From contig NC_051094.1 of NCBI RefSeq assembly GCF_901709675.1, positions 8,116,501 through 8,180,500 on the forward strand: a stretch of 64,000 nucleotides of DNA, written 5' to 3'. The DNA is from Syngnathus acus. Its lineage: Eukaryota > Chordata > Actinopteri > Syngnathiformes > Syngnathidae. This document shows, piece by piece, positions 33,748 through 45,702 of this stretch. The notes below the pieces were generated by a model. The model was not told where the DNA came from and made no database searches. It saw nothing but the letters and a program-made list of their open reading frames with translations. Within the stretch, counting starts at the first letter, position 1, and each line of letters begins with the position of its first letter. The translations under genes were made by a program, and so were the position numbers.

Positions 33748-34826
33748 AACCCTAACCCTAACCCTAACCCTACTTTGAAACTCTAACCCTAACCCTACTT
33801 TGAAACCCTAACCCTAACCCTACTTTGAAACCCTAACCCTACTCTGAAACCCTAACCCTACTTTGAAACCCTAACCCTAACCCTACTTTGAAACCCTAAC
33901 CCTACTCTGAAACCCTAACCCTACTTTGAAACCCTAACCCTAACCCTACTTTGAAACCCTAACCCTACTCTGAAACCCTAACCCTACTTTGAAACCCTAA
34001 TCCTAACCCTACTTTGAAACCCTAACCCTACTCTGAAACCCTAACCCTACTTTGAAACCCTAACCCTACTTTGAAACCCTAACCCTACTCTGAAACCCTA
34101 ACCCTACTTTGAAACCCTAACCCTAACCCTACTTTGAAACCCTAACCCTACTCTGAAACCCTAACCCTACTTTGAAACCCTAACCCTAACCCTACTTTGA
34201 AACCCTAACCCTACTCTGAAACCCTAAGCCTACTTTGAAACCCTAACCCTACTCTGAAACCCTAACCCTACTTTGAAACCCTAACCCTAACCCTACTTTG
34301 AAACCCTAACCCTACTCTGAAACCCTAACCCTACTTTGAAACCCTAACCCTAACCCTACTTTGAAACCCTAACCCTACTCTGAAACCCTAACCCTACTTT
34401 GAAACCCTAATCCTAACCCTACTTTGAAACCCTAACCCTACTCTGAAACCCTAACCCTACTTTGAAACCCTAACCCTACTTTGAAACCCTAACCCTACTC
34501 TGAAACCCTAACCCTACTTTGAAACCCTAACCCTAACCCTACTTTGAAACCCTAACCCTACTCTGAAACCCTAACCCTACTTTGAAACCCTAACCCTAAC
34601 CCTACTTTGAAACCCTAACCCTACTCTGAAACCCTAAGCCTACTTTGAAACCCTAACCCTAACCCTACTTTGAAACCTTAACCCTACTCTGAAACCCTAA
34701 CCCTACTTTGAATCCCTAACCTTGAAACCCTAACCCTACTTTCAAATCCTAACCCTACTTTGAAACCCTAAACCTACTTTGAAACCCTAATCCTAACTTA
34801 AAACCCTAGTTTGAAACCCTAACTCT
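33748..34826. repeat. Telomere-like minisatellite array 2 with nested higher-order repeats
   Basis: About 1.08 kb. It starts with four consecutive telomere units (CCCTAA) and continues as 19-bp units (CCCTAACCCTACTTTGAAA or ...CTCTGAAA) and a 25-bp unit with an extra CCCTAA. The order TTT-25, TCT-19, TTT-19 repeats as a 63-bp higher-order unit. Rare variants recur exactly 410 bp apart (CCTAATCC at 34001/34411, CCTAAGCC at 34221/34631), showing a later duplication of a roughly 410-bp block. Downstream units decay toward the array-1 type. Confidence 0.95.
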
Positions 34827-34984
34827 CTTCGCCCCCTACACTGCTGGATTCCACCCCGCCCCGTAGGTAGTGGGCGTGATCTATTGGTTTGCTCCGCCAA
34901 CTTGAGGGCGGGGCCACCTAATGTATTTACACATAAATATGTGCATTTGTTTGCATATGCGCACGCATACAAAGCGAGGTTCCA

Positions 34985-35107
34985 ATTCTAAAAGCACATT
35001 TAGGTATAAACTCACACCTGGGATCGAACCAGGTTCCTTCCGTGCCAGAGCCCGTGTCTCTAACCAGTCGGCTATTTCGACCTGGCAGCTCTTGGCCGTC
35101 TGCACTC
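34985..35107 (-). mobile_element. tRNA-derived SINE head
   Basis: On the minus strand an A-box-like TAGCCGACTGGTTAGAG (35064-35074 core) is followed about 45 nt later by a B box GGTTCGATCCC (35020-35030), the spacing of a pol III tRNA promoter. It lacks tRNA folding across the anticodon arm as far as I can see, so I call it a SINE head and not a tRNA gene. Confidence 0.6.
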
Positions 35108-35114
35108 TTTTGTA

Positions 35115-35650
35115 CTAGTGATGTGCATTTCAGGTCTCAAGTGAACCGAATCTTTAGAATCGGTTCACTCAAAAGATTTGTTCAAAAGAATCGTTCACCG
35201 AATCATTCGGGAAAAAGCTTAAGTGAACGGCCGTCACCCCCACCTCCTGATTGGCTGTTTGAGCTGTGACGTCATTCGGACACACTATTAGGTACACCGC
35301 CATTTTCAGGTGTACCTAACACAGGCCACTTCATTAGGGAAAAATCATGGTCAAAGCTTAACTGAAAGTGAAAAGTGCCACACCCGCCCTCACCCCCACT
35401 TTCTGATTGGCTGTTTGATCTGTGACGTCATTCGGACACTCTATTAGGTACACCGCCATTTTCTGGTGTACCCAATCACAGGCCACTTCATTAGGGAAAA
35501 ATCATGGTCAAAGCTTAACTGAAAGTGAAAAGTGCCACACCCGCCCTCACCCCCACTTTCTGATTGGCTGTTTGATCTGTGACGTCATTCGGACACTCTA
35601 TTAGGTACACCGCCATTATCGGGTTCGTTCGCGAAGATTCACGAGTGAGT
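35115..35650. mobile_element. hAT-like non-autonomous element with internal 157-bp tandem repeat
   Basis: It starts with 'tagtgatgtgcatttc' and self-complementary GAACCGAATC-type sequence, an end I associate with teleost hAT-like elements, and finishes near 'gggttcgttcgcgaagattcacg'. Inside, a unit of about 157 bp occurs about 2.7 times (CTATTAGGTACACCGCC at 35285, 35441, 35598). Each unit holds CTGATTGGCTGTTTGA and TGACGTCATTCGGACAC. No coding capacity seen. Confidence 0.6.
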
Positions 35651-35688
35651 GTGACAGACAGCGTTGCTGCTATGCCAGCCGACACACA

Positions 35689-35810
35689 CGTTATGCCGAC
35701 ATTGATGTTTTAATTTTGTATTTGTCTGATTGTATCTGATGGTGTTATTATACCGAATGTGTTTGTGTTTGAATAAAAGTTTGAAAGAAAAAATCCGTTA
35801 TGCCGACATT
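35689..35810 (+). mobile_element. Short retroposed sequence with poly(A) signal and 15-bp target-site duplication
   Basis: The 15-mer CGTTATGCCGACATT occurs at 35689-35703 and 35796-35810. The 92 bp between ends with AATAAA (35772-35777) followed about 13 nt later by an A-rich tail (GAAAGAAAAAA). This is the signature of LINE-mediated insertion of a 5'-truncated transcript end. The source transcript is not recognised. Confidence 0.7.
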
Positions 35811-38800
35811 TGTTATTCGGGGTGACACCAACTCATAACAACGTAAAACACATATTGTCATATTGTCAGTTAACCAAATGTCTGATTTTTATGTTTTAAT
35901 TGGCGAATATAAAAACAAGGAATAAAACACCAGACAAGTTTTAACATAAATGTTTATTTAAAAATAATAATAATATTAAAAGTACCTTTCAAACCAGCAA
36001 TCTAATGTGAAATTGCAGTCGGTATATTGGATAACAATGCAAATTTTACTTTTTTTTTTTTCCATTCCAGTCCGACCTTACTCCACAATCTCACTGTCGT
36101 GTAGTTAAAAGTCTTTCTTGTTAGGGTGTTGCGGTTATTGTGTTCACGACATGTCAAACACACAGGCAACATTTGAATCCATCCTTCCCATCATTGTGAA
36201 TGTTCTGATCTTCTATTCCCTTGATTCCATATTGTTTCTTGTTATTAAAACAACTGAATTATTCAAGGCATACTGTAATAATGATGATCAATCGATAACA
36301 CTCTTTCTTAGTGGGCTAGATCGTCTAATAATTGGCTAATCCTAAGGGGGACCCACAGTGTGTGTATGCGCGTGCGTTCGTGTGTGCGCGTGTGTGCGCG
36401 TGCACGCGTGTATAACTCAGACAAGGGTCATGCCGGCTAATTGAGGCCTTCTTTTCTCAGGGCACGGGAAACGAGCATCATTAGCTCCAAGTTTAATTAG
36501 AATTGAAAAAAAAGTTTAAAAAGAATCGTGTACAAGCCAAACGTATTTTAATACATTCTTATAAAATACATAGTAATACATGGTATAATTGTTACATATA
36601 ATTTATAGATAATTTATATATAATTCTATGTCCAGATATGGTTAAATTAATATTTCACAAATCAACACAAATTGTCCGTCCCCACTTTGTCTGTTATTTT
36701 TATGCAATTGAAATTGGTAAAAATTGAAAACAAATACATTGCCGCTCTTTAGTAAAACATTTGTCTGAAAATTGTTGAAAAACCTCTATTTCCAGGTCCT
36801 GTGGAAACTATGCGGTGTAATTGTCATTTGTATTTCATGTCTGGATGGGTTTTTGTTTGCTTATTCATTAAATTTTTGGATGTGTTAAAATTTAAAAAGT
36901 TAGATACAATAACATTTGCATGTTTGGTTAAAATTTATCATTGTATTGCCTTGTTGCAGAAGGACCCTCGTGAGCTATGGAGTTTCCACAATTCTCCATT
37001 TAATATCAGCTTGAGAACTAATTAAATCGGATTATTATTTTATTTATTGTATTTCTTATGTCTTAAGACCTTTAAGATTTAACTTTGAAGTGCCACCGAC
37101 TTTGTACTTTTTTAATTGAGGCCAGCATAATAGATCAGGAATTCTTTTGAGCAGATAAGTGATTTTTTTCAAATGCGTTGATGTGAGTGTGCTATGAAAT
37201 GTGAACGCAATAAAGGGCATAATACAAATACAACAAAGCAATGTCAAGGGAACTCAAGCAAGATGGTGTTTTTTGAGTTTGAGAAAAAATGATATTTTGA
37301 CAGTGCAAGGTTTCCACCAAACAGCGACAATATGTGGCTTATTTATCTGTTGCTGTGGTAACACCACATTCATTCTTCACAGCTTTGGAAAATGAAGGTC
37401 TTTTGAGGTCATGGGCCTTGACTTATCAAGATACATCCATCTTCTGTCCGTCCGTTCATTTTTCAAACTAGTTAAGGAAATTAAAGGAGGAGCATCTCAT
37501 CTTCGTTATTTTGGTATATTTGGGGAGTATTTTTTCTAACTAGAAAGAAAGACGCATGGTTGATTAAAACTCCGCCTCTGCTGTACTTGCACGTTCACTT
37601 GAGGTGCATTCAGTGACTGCTTATAAAGTAGGACATCTCAAAATTACATGGGAAAAAAATGTTTAATACCCCAAACAGCAATGACTAGGAATACTCGAAG
37701 ATGAGTACCACCTTCGGGGGGTTTGTGAGGAATTAGCTATTTAACAAGGCTAAAACAATAAAAAGGTGATTTCGCGTCATATGGTGAACAAAGAAATTCT
37801 AGAAATTCTAAAACTATAGACAGGTAGAAATTAAAAGGGAAGCTGAAGACCACCAATTTATGTACGAATGTGTAGTTAACTTCAAAAGAAAAGCTCTGGT
37901 AAATAATAATTCAAGCTTCCATCCCTGTGTACTAGTATTCAAATTGTGGTTTAAAGGTCATGAATGTCGGCCTGACAGGCTACCACCCACCGACTGCCAT
38001 TGCCCCGTCATCCGGCAGCGTGAGACCTGACCGGACGCTGACACAAGACTATTTGAGCCGCCGTCTTTGACAGAAAGCTGACATGAGACCTATCACTTCC
38101 TGATTGTGATGAGATGAGTTGTGAGACTGTGCTTGCGTTTGATTTGTGTGTCTCTCTGCAGAAACACACATCCAGTATACTTCCTGTTTCCTGTTTTGCT
38201 GGCCAATGATAATTTGATACACCCGGGAGACCAATGCTAACAGGGTGGAAAGTGACTCGGAAGTCAAGCTGAAATCTTTTAGGGTGTACTTTTACACAAC
38301 ACCGATCCAGTAAAAACAGGACTCCTTTTTTTTTTCCTTGGGATTTATAAAAAGTTTCAAATGGAGGAATTTGCACGACAGGCCGGCATGTGATCTTGCC
38401 AAGAAACATAACTTGTCAGGTCCACAGCTCCAAGGTTGATTGAAAAAAAAAAGAAAGAAAAGAATGCACAAGGAAAAAAGTAAAAAAATTCAACTTTCTG
38501 GGTGTGGGGAGGCTCACAGGATGCCTTTGTTCAGGCAATGTCATGTTTTGTTAACCTAAAAGTCAAAATGCAGGTGTCTTGTTAACAAACCACTGAACCT
38601 CAAGCACATTTTTTGTTAAGGTCAAGTCAATATATTTCTATCCTAAACAAAACGTTAATAATAAATGATGGAAATTCGTCTGTTTTGAGTTGTCAGCGCT
38701 CAACAAAAATATATGTGTGACTTTGTGACTTGTTTTGCTGTATATATTATTTCTCTAAAAAGTGCAGTTGCTGTGTCAACAAATGGCCTAAACAATACTT

Positions 38801-39112
38801 TAACATTTCGGTTTGTTTTTTGTTTATTTGTTACTGCAAAGCTGGCGGTACGTAGACACAAATTAAATCCAATATGTCATGTAACGAATCTATTTGTACA
38901 TCCCAAATTTGCACAGCCATTTGAACTATGGTGTTGGGTTTAATTGGTGCCGATGGCCACCACATTTGCATATGCCTGCCAGCGGGGTGTCTCGTTGGAT
39001 TGGAGGAGAGCTTTGAAAAGTGCCAATGAATGAACAAAAAAAAAAAACTGTGGATAACAGACAGGATGTGAGTAAGTGCTCCCTGAAAGAAAAAAAAAAA
39101 TCTGTCTCTCCA

Positions 39113-39126
39113 GTTACCACGGCAAC
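39113..39126. promoter_or_regulatory. RFX X-box motif, intergenic
   Basis: GTTACC-AC-GGCAAC fits the X-box consensus with a 2-nt spacer. It is about 6.4 kb downstream of the agtpbp1 stop codon. Motif evidence only. Confidence 0.4.
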
Positions 39127-39537
39127 GAGAGGTGCACGTTGGCTTGGCTCCCGACGTAGCTAATTATGTCGTCGTCGTCGTGTGTGTGTGTGTTCATGTG
39201 TGTCTACTATCTGGTTGTCATTGATATGCAAAAAATGACACACACTCAGATGTTTGCAGATGAAAACAGAATGAGGCGATGCTTCCCCTAGTGGCACATC
39301 ATTATTTATCTATTTATTTATCCATTTATGCATTTTTGCATTTATTTACTTACTTTTCAGATTATCCTTATCCATTCTATATTGTTACATTGTATTTACT
39401 TTTTATTTAGCATGTTTTAGTGAATTTATTTATGATTTATTAAGGCTCACTTTTAGGTATTTAACTTTTGTTTATTGCAGTCCACGCCCCTATTTTTCTT
39501 TCCTTGAGGGAGAAGTCGGGTCTTTTTTTTTTTTTAA

Positions 39538-39754
39538 GTTCTATGTGACCCCACTAGTTTAAACACGGCAACACAAGGGTGGTCATTTTGCCCAAAAGAT
39601 GAGCTGTGATTGGTCATTACTTAGGGTCACAGTCACTGTGAACTAATTTTCAGTAGACTCTGAAATGGGTAAAAATGGATGGATTTTAATTTACATTCCA
39701 CAAACGCAATATGAATTCGAATGCTGTGTTGAGACTAGTGGGATCACATAGAAC
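39538..39754. mobile_element. Palindromic-ended non-autonomous DNA transposon (217 bp)
   Basis: Left end GTTCTATGTGACCCCACTAG and right end CTAGTGGGATCACATAGAAC are inverted copies with one mismatch in the first 21 bp, and similarity continues to about 31 bp. Non-coding interior; family not recognised. Confidence 0.75.
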
Positions 39755-39889
39755 GTATTGTAAGGATTTTTTTTACTTGATTCCCCCTGTAAAATGATTT
39801 GTTCTTTTCCATACTATTTTGAGTTTTTGATTTAGATTTTTTTATATTAAGTTTAGTTTTTTCTTTTTTTTTTCTTTTTTGGTAAACGA

Positions 39890-40084
39890 GCTGTACTTGT
39901 GTAGTGCTTTTCTATCTTTGGTACGTGAAATGCTTCACAATGCTTCCTCCACTTTCTGATGACATGCCATCAGGAGCAGTGTTTTGCTCAAGGATACTTC
40001 GACATGGTCACAATGGCTCTGGATTGAACCCCAAACATTTGGGTCAGGAAACGACGTCTCTACCACTGAGCCACGTTGCGCCAC
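39890..40084 (-). mobile_element. tRNA-derived SINE
   Basis: Read on the minus strand: A box TGGCTCAGTGG (40063-40073), B box GGTTCAATCC (40021-40030), then 'gaagtatccttgagcaaaacactg' and a tail with 'aaaagcactacacaagtaca'. I know this arrangement from a very common teleost tRNA SINE. The translated frames across it are not genes. Confidence 0.8.
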
Positions 40085-40502
40085 CCCCAAAGAATGTATC
40101 CAAAAAATCTGATTTCAAGCAACACACACAAACACAGATACACACACACACATACACACACATTGCAGGCCTCTTCTTTCTTGCGGTCTTGTAGTTTCTC
40201 ACAGGAGCCATTGTGTTGCCTCAGTAGGACCACCAGAGCGCTTGACGAGCAGCCAAGTCGGACCACTGCGCTAATTGGCCCGCTGTGAGCTCCCACACTG
40301 CATCACAACTCACACACACGCACACATAAAGGGAGATTGATTTGAAAGAAGAAGAAGAAAAAAAAAAAAGGGGGGGTTCAAAGTCCTCTTGGCAACAAGC
40401 GTTCACTTTTCCATACTTACGTCAAAAACCTTTCATGGATGATGTTAAAGGGGGATTTGGATGGGGGGCCAAGGGGGTTTGGGGACAGAATAGGGGCGTG
40501 TG

Positions 40503-40504
<2 letters not shown>

Positions 40505-40570
<66 letters not shown>
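40505..40570. repeat. (TG)n microsatellite
   Basis: About 33 uninterrupted TG units, followed by G-rich (GGTG)n DNA to about 40,592. Confidence 0.97.
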
Positions 40571-40578
<8 letters not shown>

Positions 40579-40769
40579 GGTGTGGGAGGGGGGTTGTTTG
40601 TCAAGTGTACTTCGGCTGCTGTGATTGACAGAAAGAACCGGAAGCTTTTCGAGCCCTTTCTTTTTTTATGGCCCTTTTGGAGCCCTTATGCCTTCTTCAA
40701 ATTGGCACTCAGAAACATGCTTTGGTTTTCACACGGTTAAGTTAACATTTAATATAATAATAATGATAT

Positions 40770-40890
40770 AATAGTCCTGCGATTGGCTGGTGACCAGTTC
40801 AGGGGTGAACCCCGCCTACTACCAAAAGCATGCCCGTGACTGTCATGAGGGAAAGCAGTTCGGAGGACGAATGAATGAAATGAATAACAA
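40770..40890 (+). mobile_element. Retroelement 3' tail fragment (same family as 20215-20356)
   Basis: Carries gcgattggctggtgaccagt, caggggtgaaccccgcc, a degenerate middle, and gaatgaatgaaatgaat. It is a diverged copy of the common fish retroelement tail; the body is absent. Confidence 0.55.
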
Positions 40891-41293
40891 TAATAATAAT
40901 AATAACAATCATAATAATGGGAAGAAGTAAAAGAAGAAAATATCAGCACTTGTATCCATAAATACCTGTTCTTTCTTGCCCTTTTTTCTCTGCAATTAAT
41001 TCATATTTTAAAAATAAATAGATCCGATTATTTGCCATTCAAAGGAAACAGTAATAACACCCTTGCCATTGAGGTAGAAAAACAAATAAATGTGATAAAG
41101 TCAAACTGGTATCAATCTTACAAAAATAAACAAATACGTGTCTTTAAAAACAAACCATCCAACCCTTCCCACTGAGTTAGTAAATTTATGAATGCAATGT
41201 ACATTTAAAAATGATTTTCATTTTCATACTTTCATGCCTGTGGAACCACATTGCATAAAGCGGTTATGTAGAACATTCTAAGGTATTTTATTC

Positions 41294-41297
<4 letters not shown>

Positions 41298-41331
<34 letters not shown>
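41298..41331. repeat. (TA)n microsatellite
   Basis: 17 TA units in AT-rich intergenic DNA. Confidence 0.95.
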
Positions 41332-41335
<4 letters not shown>

Positions 41336-43129
41336 TCATATTCATAATTGTTCACCATATGTCCCAAAAACAGGTGAAGCGAAGGCTGCAATGAGCCAAC
41401 TTAGCTGTTTAAGGAAAAGAAAAGCAGGCTGTATACTTTTGAAGGGGACCAAAAAACTAAAAGCACCTGAGGCAAAATACAAAGTGGCTAAATGAAATTT
41501 TTATCCTCACTTGTACTATACGACATGCATTAAGGCGTGTTGCCTATTAAAAAACCACAGACGCTAAGTTTATTTGTGTAAATATAAAGTAGAGTGCAAA
41601 CTCCAAAGCTTCAATGAGCTCATAAAAGTTGAACTCCAACATCTTTGGGGGAAATACACCTCAAACCCTGTTATCATAAATATACTAATCTAAACAGTAA
41701 CCATAAAGCCGAACCCACAACCCTCACCCAAAATCAAATCTAGCCTCAGAAAAACTCATTTGTAATTGTGACAGAGTGTTTGTTTATTGCAGTATCTTGT
41801 TAACGGAGACAACTACTGTTAGTGGGAAACATGCCAAAAAATCTAACAAGTTGGTCGCTGCACCAAACCCCTAATCCATCAATGACGGAAGGCAGATGTT
41901 TGGTTTTCACACACTCAATCCACGCCTATCCCGATGTGTTCATCAAATCAAACAGCAGATGTTGAAAGTTGAAAGAGGATGGCCGGCATAGCTGTCAGCT
42001 GCTAGTTGTCACGCTAGTTTCGCCAAACTAAAACAAAAAACTGCATCGTAACCAGACGACGCCCGAACAGCGGCACATCGCTAAACCTTTTTACGATCAC
42101 CAGTTTGGATCCAGCATTTATAGTTCACACAAATGTATTAAGTTGATCACATTCACATTTTATTTTTGACCTATTCTTGACTCTTTGCTTCTGTTTGCCC
42201 CCCCACACACAAAAAAATCTCCATTTGGTTTACCATCAGACACACACACAAATACACGCAACTGTTAAGACGTTTGTGAGTGAAACAAAATGCAAGTTTA
42301 AAAAAAAAAGATGGAGAGGTTTTTGATGGAGGGAGAAAATGGCCAGAGTGAGGGGAAGCGTAATCAAATTGAGAGAGGGAACACAGTAGCAAAGCATTAG
42401 TGCAGCTGAATAATGGAATAACTTAACAATTGTACACACACACACACACACACACTTAAGCACTCCCATGCTCAGATGCTTAATATACACACAGGTTGCA
42501 TCCCCGAAACAATACTCCATTAATATCTCTATAAAAAAAGCAACAAGTGGAAAGAAAATGCATGTTCACAAGCAAGTGGAACAGACTATTCAGCTGTAGC
42601 TGGACTCTCAATACACAAAAGCACCATCTTAAACACACATATACATATATATATATATACTATATATGGATATACTGGATAAATAGAAAGATACAAACAT
42701 CATGAGCGTGTTCTATGCGGCTTCTGGTCCATCTAAGCTCAATATTTACTGCTGCGTATTGTGTGTGCACTGCAGTGTCTTTGTGAACATTCAACAACTG
42801 TGCCGTAGATACATGTTTGTTTTGGGGGGTTGAAGGGGGAACCTCAAGTTTGTTGGTTTCAAAGCAGTTTTTTTTGCCCAAAAGAATAGAAGGGAAAGTT
42901 ACTTTATCCAGGTCAGGGTAAAACTGTGTCCATCATTGAATATTCATGGATGGTGCGCCAGTGTTTTATGCTAAATATTCTAATGTAAAAGTGAAAAGGC
43001 CTCACTAAACTTTTGCAGCAAATGACGACGGTCACGATGACAATAAAAGGCATCAAAGGAGAGGAAGGAAAAAAAAAAAGATTTAAGCGGAGTGAATCTC
43101 TGCTGTTCACAAGAAAAATAACATTATTT

Positions 43130-45040
43130 TAAAAGATATGAAAATTATTGAAAATGTTTTTTTTTCTTTAAAAAAAATGTAAACAAATATTTTCAAAATA
43201 GCTATATGACTTAAATGTAAGAAAATTATGTTTTCAAATTTAAGGATAGAAGCAATTTATAATTTGTAAAGTTGTGATGCAAATAAAATATTTTTTTAAT
43301 TCTATAAATTGGTAATTAGGAAATATAAGAAAAAATATGTTGGGGAAAAATGATACACACAGTTTTAAAAATCAATTTGAAAAATGATGAATGATAATTC
43401 TGAGTTCTGAATTTTTGATTTGAAAAATGGCACGAAAAAATGTAATTCACAAAATTTGGAAAAAAATTACAATTATAATTTGAAAAAAATACAGCAAATG
43501 GATCCATAAATTTTTTCATGAGTTTAAACATGTTCTAAAATTATAACAATTATAATTTCAAAAATTGTGTCGAAATATATATTTTTTAAACTCTTAGTAG
43601 AGCATGACCTTTATGGGATAGGCTTCACCTCCCCTAAACAGAATGAGCACAAGAGAAAATGCACGGATGAAATTTTACTTCACAGAAATGATTAATTCTA
43701 CGGAAATCAGTGTTTGTTCTTTTGAAATGTTGTACCCCTAAAATTGCGCTCCAATTCTCCCCCTTAGCACGAACACGGAATCCTCGTCAAGCTCACCTAT
43801 CTGAGATTTTAAGAGGTGATACAAGTTGGCATAGAAATACGTCCACAAAATTTCATGTGGAATTTCGTATTTTATGACTTAGTATTCCACTAAAGGTTCC
43901 GCTGTATGTGCATTGCACCGAAAGCGGGTAGAGGGGTGCTTGTGAGGTCAAGGGTCGTCAAGTGTCCTACGCAGGGAACACTTGAGTTCAGTAGTGAGGT
44001 TTCCACCACAGCTCATGTTAAGACAGAAAGTGGGGAGTAAACAAGTTAAAGTGCAGTGTGAATGTGAGAAGGAAGGCGTCTTGGTTTTTGAGGGCGGGAT
44101 CAAGGGAGAGAGGGGTCTGGGTAGCCCGTGTGAGCTTCTGATGCCACCCCAGGGTCAGTGTGGAAAGAAATTGCATGACTGCGCCCATTTGCAGGGGGAT
44201 TGTATTAAGTTTTACACCAAACAGCAGGCCAAATAGACCCACCAACTCCGAACACCGCAGTTGCGGAGGTTCATGCTGTGACCGGCTTTAAGGCTGGATT
44301 TACACTACATGGGTTAAGTGAGGCCAATGTGAGGTCATCAAAATACACAAAATGGAGGGCAGAGAGCGAAGTAAATTAGCAGTGTTTTGCAACAGGTGCA
44401 TCGAATGGTAAATTCTATGTACTATTTCTTTTTTACAGATTGTTGCAAAAAAAAAAAAAAAATGACAATGTTGACAGTGTTTTTCAGTGAATTTCCAAAT
44501 TTGGGTCACTATTAATGTTGTGATATTTAGAATTTCAACTTATTTTAGTTCAATGCATTAAGTTACTTAGTACTGTGCATATAACTATGTTAAAAAAGAA
44601 ATAATAAAAGACGACGTTTTCAAAGGATAAAGATTTTAGAACTAATTTTGTTTCAATGTTATCAGTAAAAAAATTATAATTTTATGTCACAATTTTGGGA
44701 CAAATGAAGTTGGAATTTTGTAAGACAAAATAAGAATAAATAAATTTTCCAAAAAATAGTCATAATTTCATATGACTAGTTGTATTTTTTGGATGAATGA
44801 AGTCAAGAGGGGAAAAATGGCAAAAGAAAATCTGAATTTTAGTAGAAATAAAATTCTATCAATATTAGAACAAAGTTGTAATTTTAGCACAAAGAGGGTC
44901 AAATGTTTTGAGAAAATGTCGATGTCATATAAGTGTGTTATTTTTGGACAAATAAAATTTTAAGAAACGATTTTAAGTGACTAAAAACATATAAATAAGA
45001 ATAACATTACACGTGTAGAAAAATTGAGATTTGGGGAAAA
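43130..45040. repeat. AT-rich degenerate repeat DNA
   Basis: Blocks at 43,130-43,570 and 44,600-45,040 are built from drifting motifs such as 'ttgtaattttagcacaaa', 'gacaaatgaagttggaattt' and 'aattacaattataattt'. They resemble the old AT-rich repeats of fish genomes with 'aaattacgactttattctc' units. Between them (43,600-44,590) nothing is recognised; the open frames at 43,982-44,245 look like no known protein. Confidence 0.4.
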
Positions 45041-45044
45041 TACA

Positions 45045-45185
45045 GTATATGTAAAAAGTCTACATGCCCCTGTTCAAATGCCAGGTTTATGTGATTAAAA
45101 AAAATGAGATTAAGGAAAATCATTTCATTGTGAATGTGGGGTGAGACCAATTAAGAAAACTTGGTAGAAACCAAGAACATTACCT
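45045..45185 (+). mobile_element. Fragment of a common teleost dispersed repeat
   Basis: Contains 'aaaagtctacatgcccctg' followed by 'ttcaaatgccaggtttatg' and an A-run, strings I recognise from an abundant fish repeat ('tctacacacccctgttcaaatgcc'). Family assignment is not certain. It is the last repeat before the agtpbp1 3' end. Confidence 0.5.
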
Positions 45186-45293
45186 GTATTTAGTCAGCCT
45201 AAGCCAACTAAAGTGTTAAATGTTTGCATATTATGTATTTATCGTTGTTGCTGCCCTGTGTTGACATGTCTTTACATGCGTTTTTTTTTAAAT

Positions 45294-45299
45294 TTTATT
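45294..45299 (-). terminator. agtpbp1: Candidate agtpbp1 polyadenylation signal
   Basis: AATAAA on the minus strand, about 184 nt downstream of the agtpbp1 stop. It is only a candidate; other AT-rich matches lie nearby. Confidence 0.3.
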
Positions 45300-45482
45300 T
45301 AGCAGTACGCAGTAAATAGGGAACTGGAGACTTGTAGCATAAATCCAGCCTGCAAGACGGAGAGACGACAACCGGTCGTATATAATGGAAGCTGTGAGTG
45401 TGGTTACCGTCATTGGTTTTGGAGTTGAAATTCTGCTTTAAAAAAAAAAAAAAAAAATAAGTTAATCAATTTTAAAATAAAA

Positions 45483-45702
45483 TCAGTGGCTACTGGTGAC
45501 TGGCTCAGATTTCCAAGCATCGTGATTGTTCTCAGAGTCGGACAGCCGCTCCGGGACTTCGCCTGCGTCCGTGCTGATGGCGACGGAGGCGGCGGCAGCC
45601 TCCAGGTCCACCTCGGTGTCCTCGTCGTTGCTCTCGGCGCTGTAATCCACCGCCTCCAGGAAGGACGGCTCATCTTCATCCATCACGTAGGTGGTGGGGC
45701 AG
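45483..45702 (-). CDS. agtpbp1: agtpbp1 terminal coding exon 25
   Basis: 220 nt to the TGA at 45485-45483, acceptor tctgcag. Begins [20 protein letters not shown] and [15 protein letters not shown] (human [26 protein letters not shown]), then an Ala-rich and acidic tail that differs from mammals, ending PVTSSH. Confidence 0.93.

Noticed and set aside
35018-35076. Possible tRNA gene on the minus strand
   Set aside because: Pol III boxes only; no convincing cloverleaf, so treated as a SINE head.
43982-44245. Open frames of 84 (plus) and 75 (minus) codons with balanced composition
   Set aside because: No recognisable domain or splice context, and opposite-strand frames are equally open; not supported as a gene.
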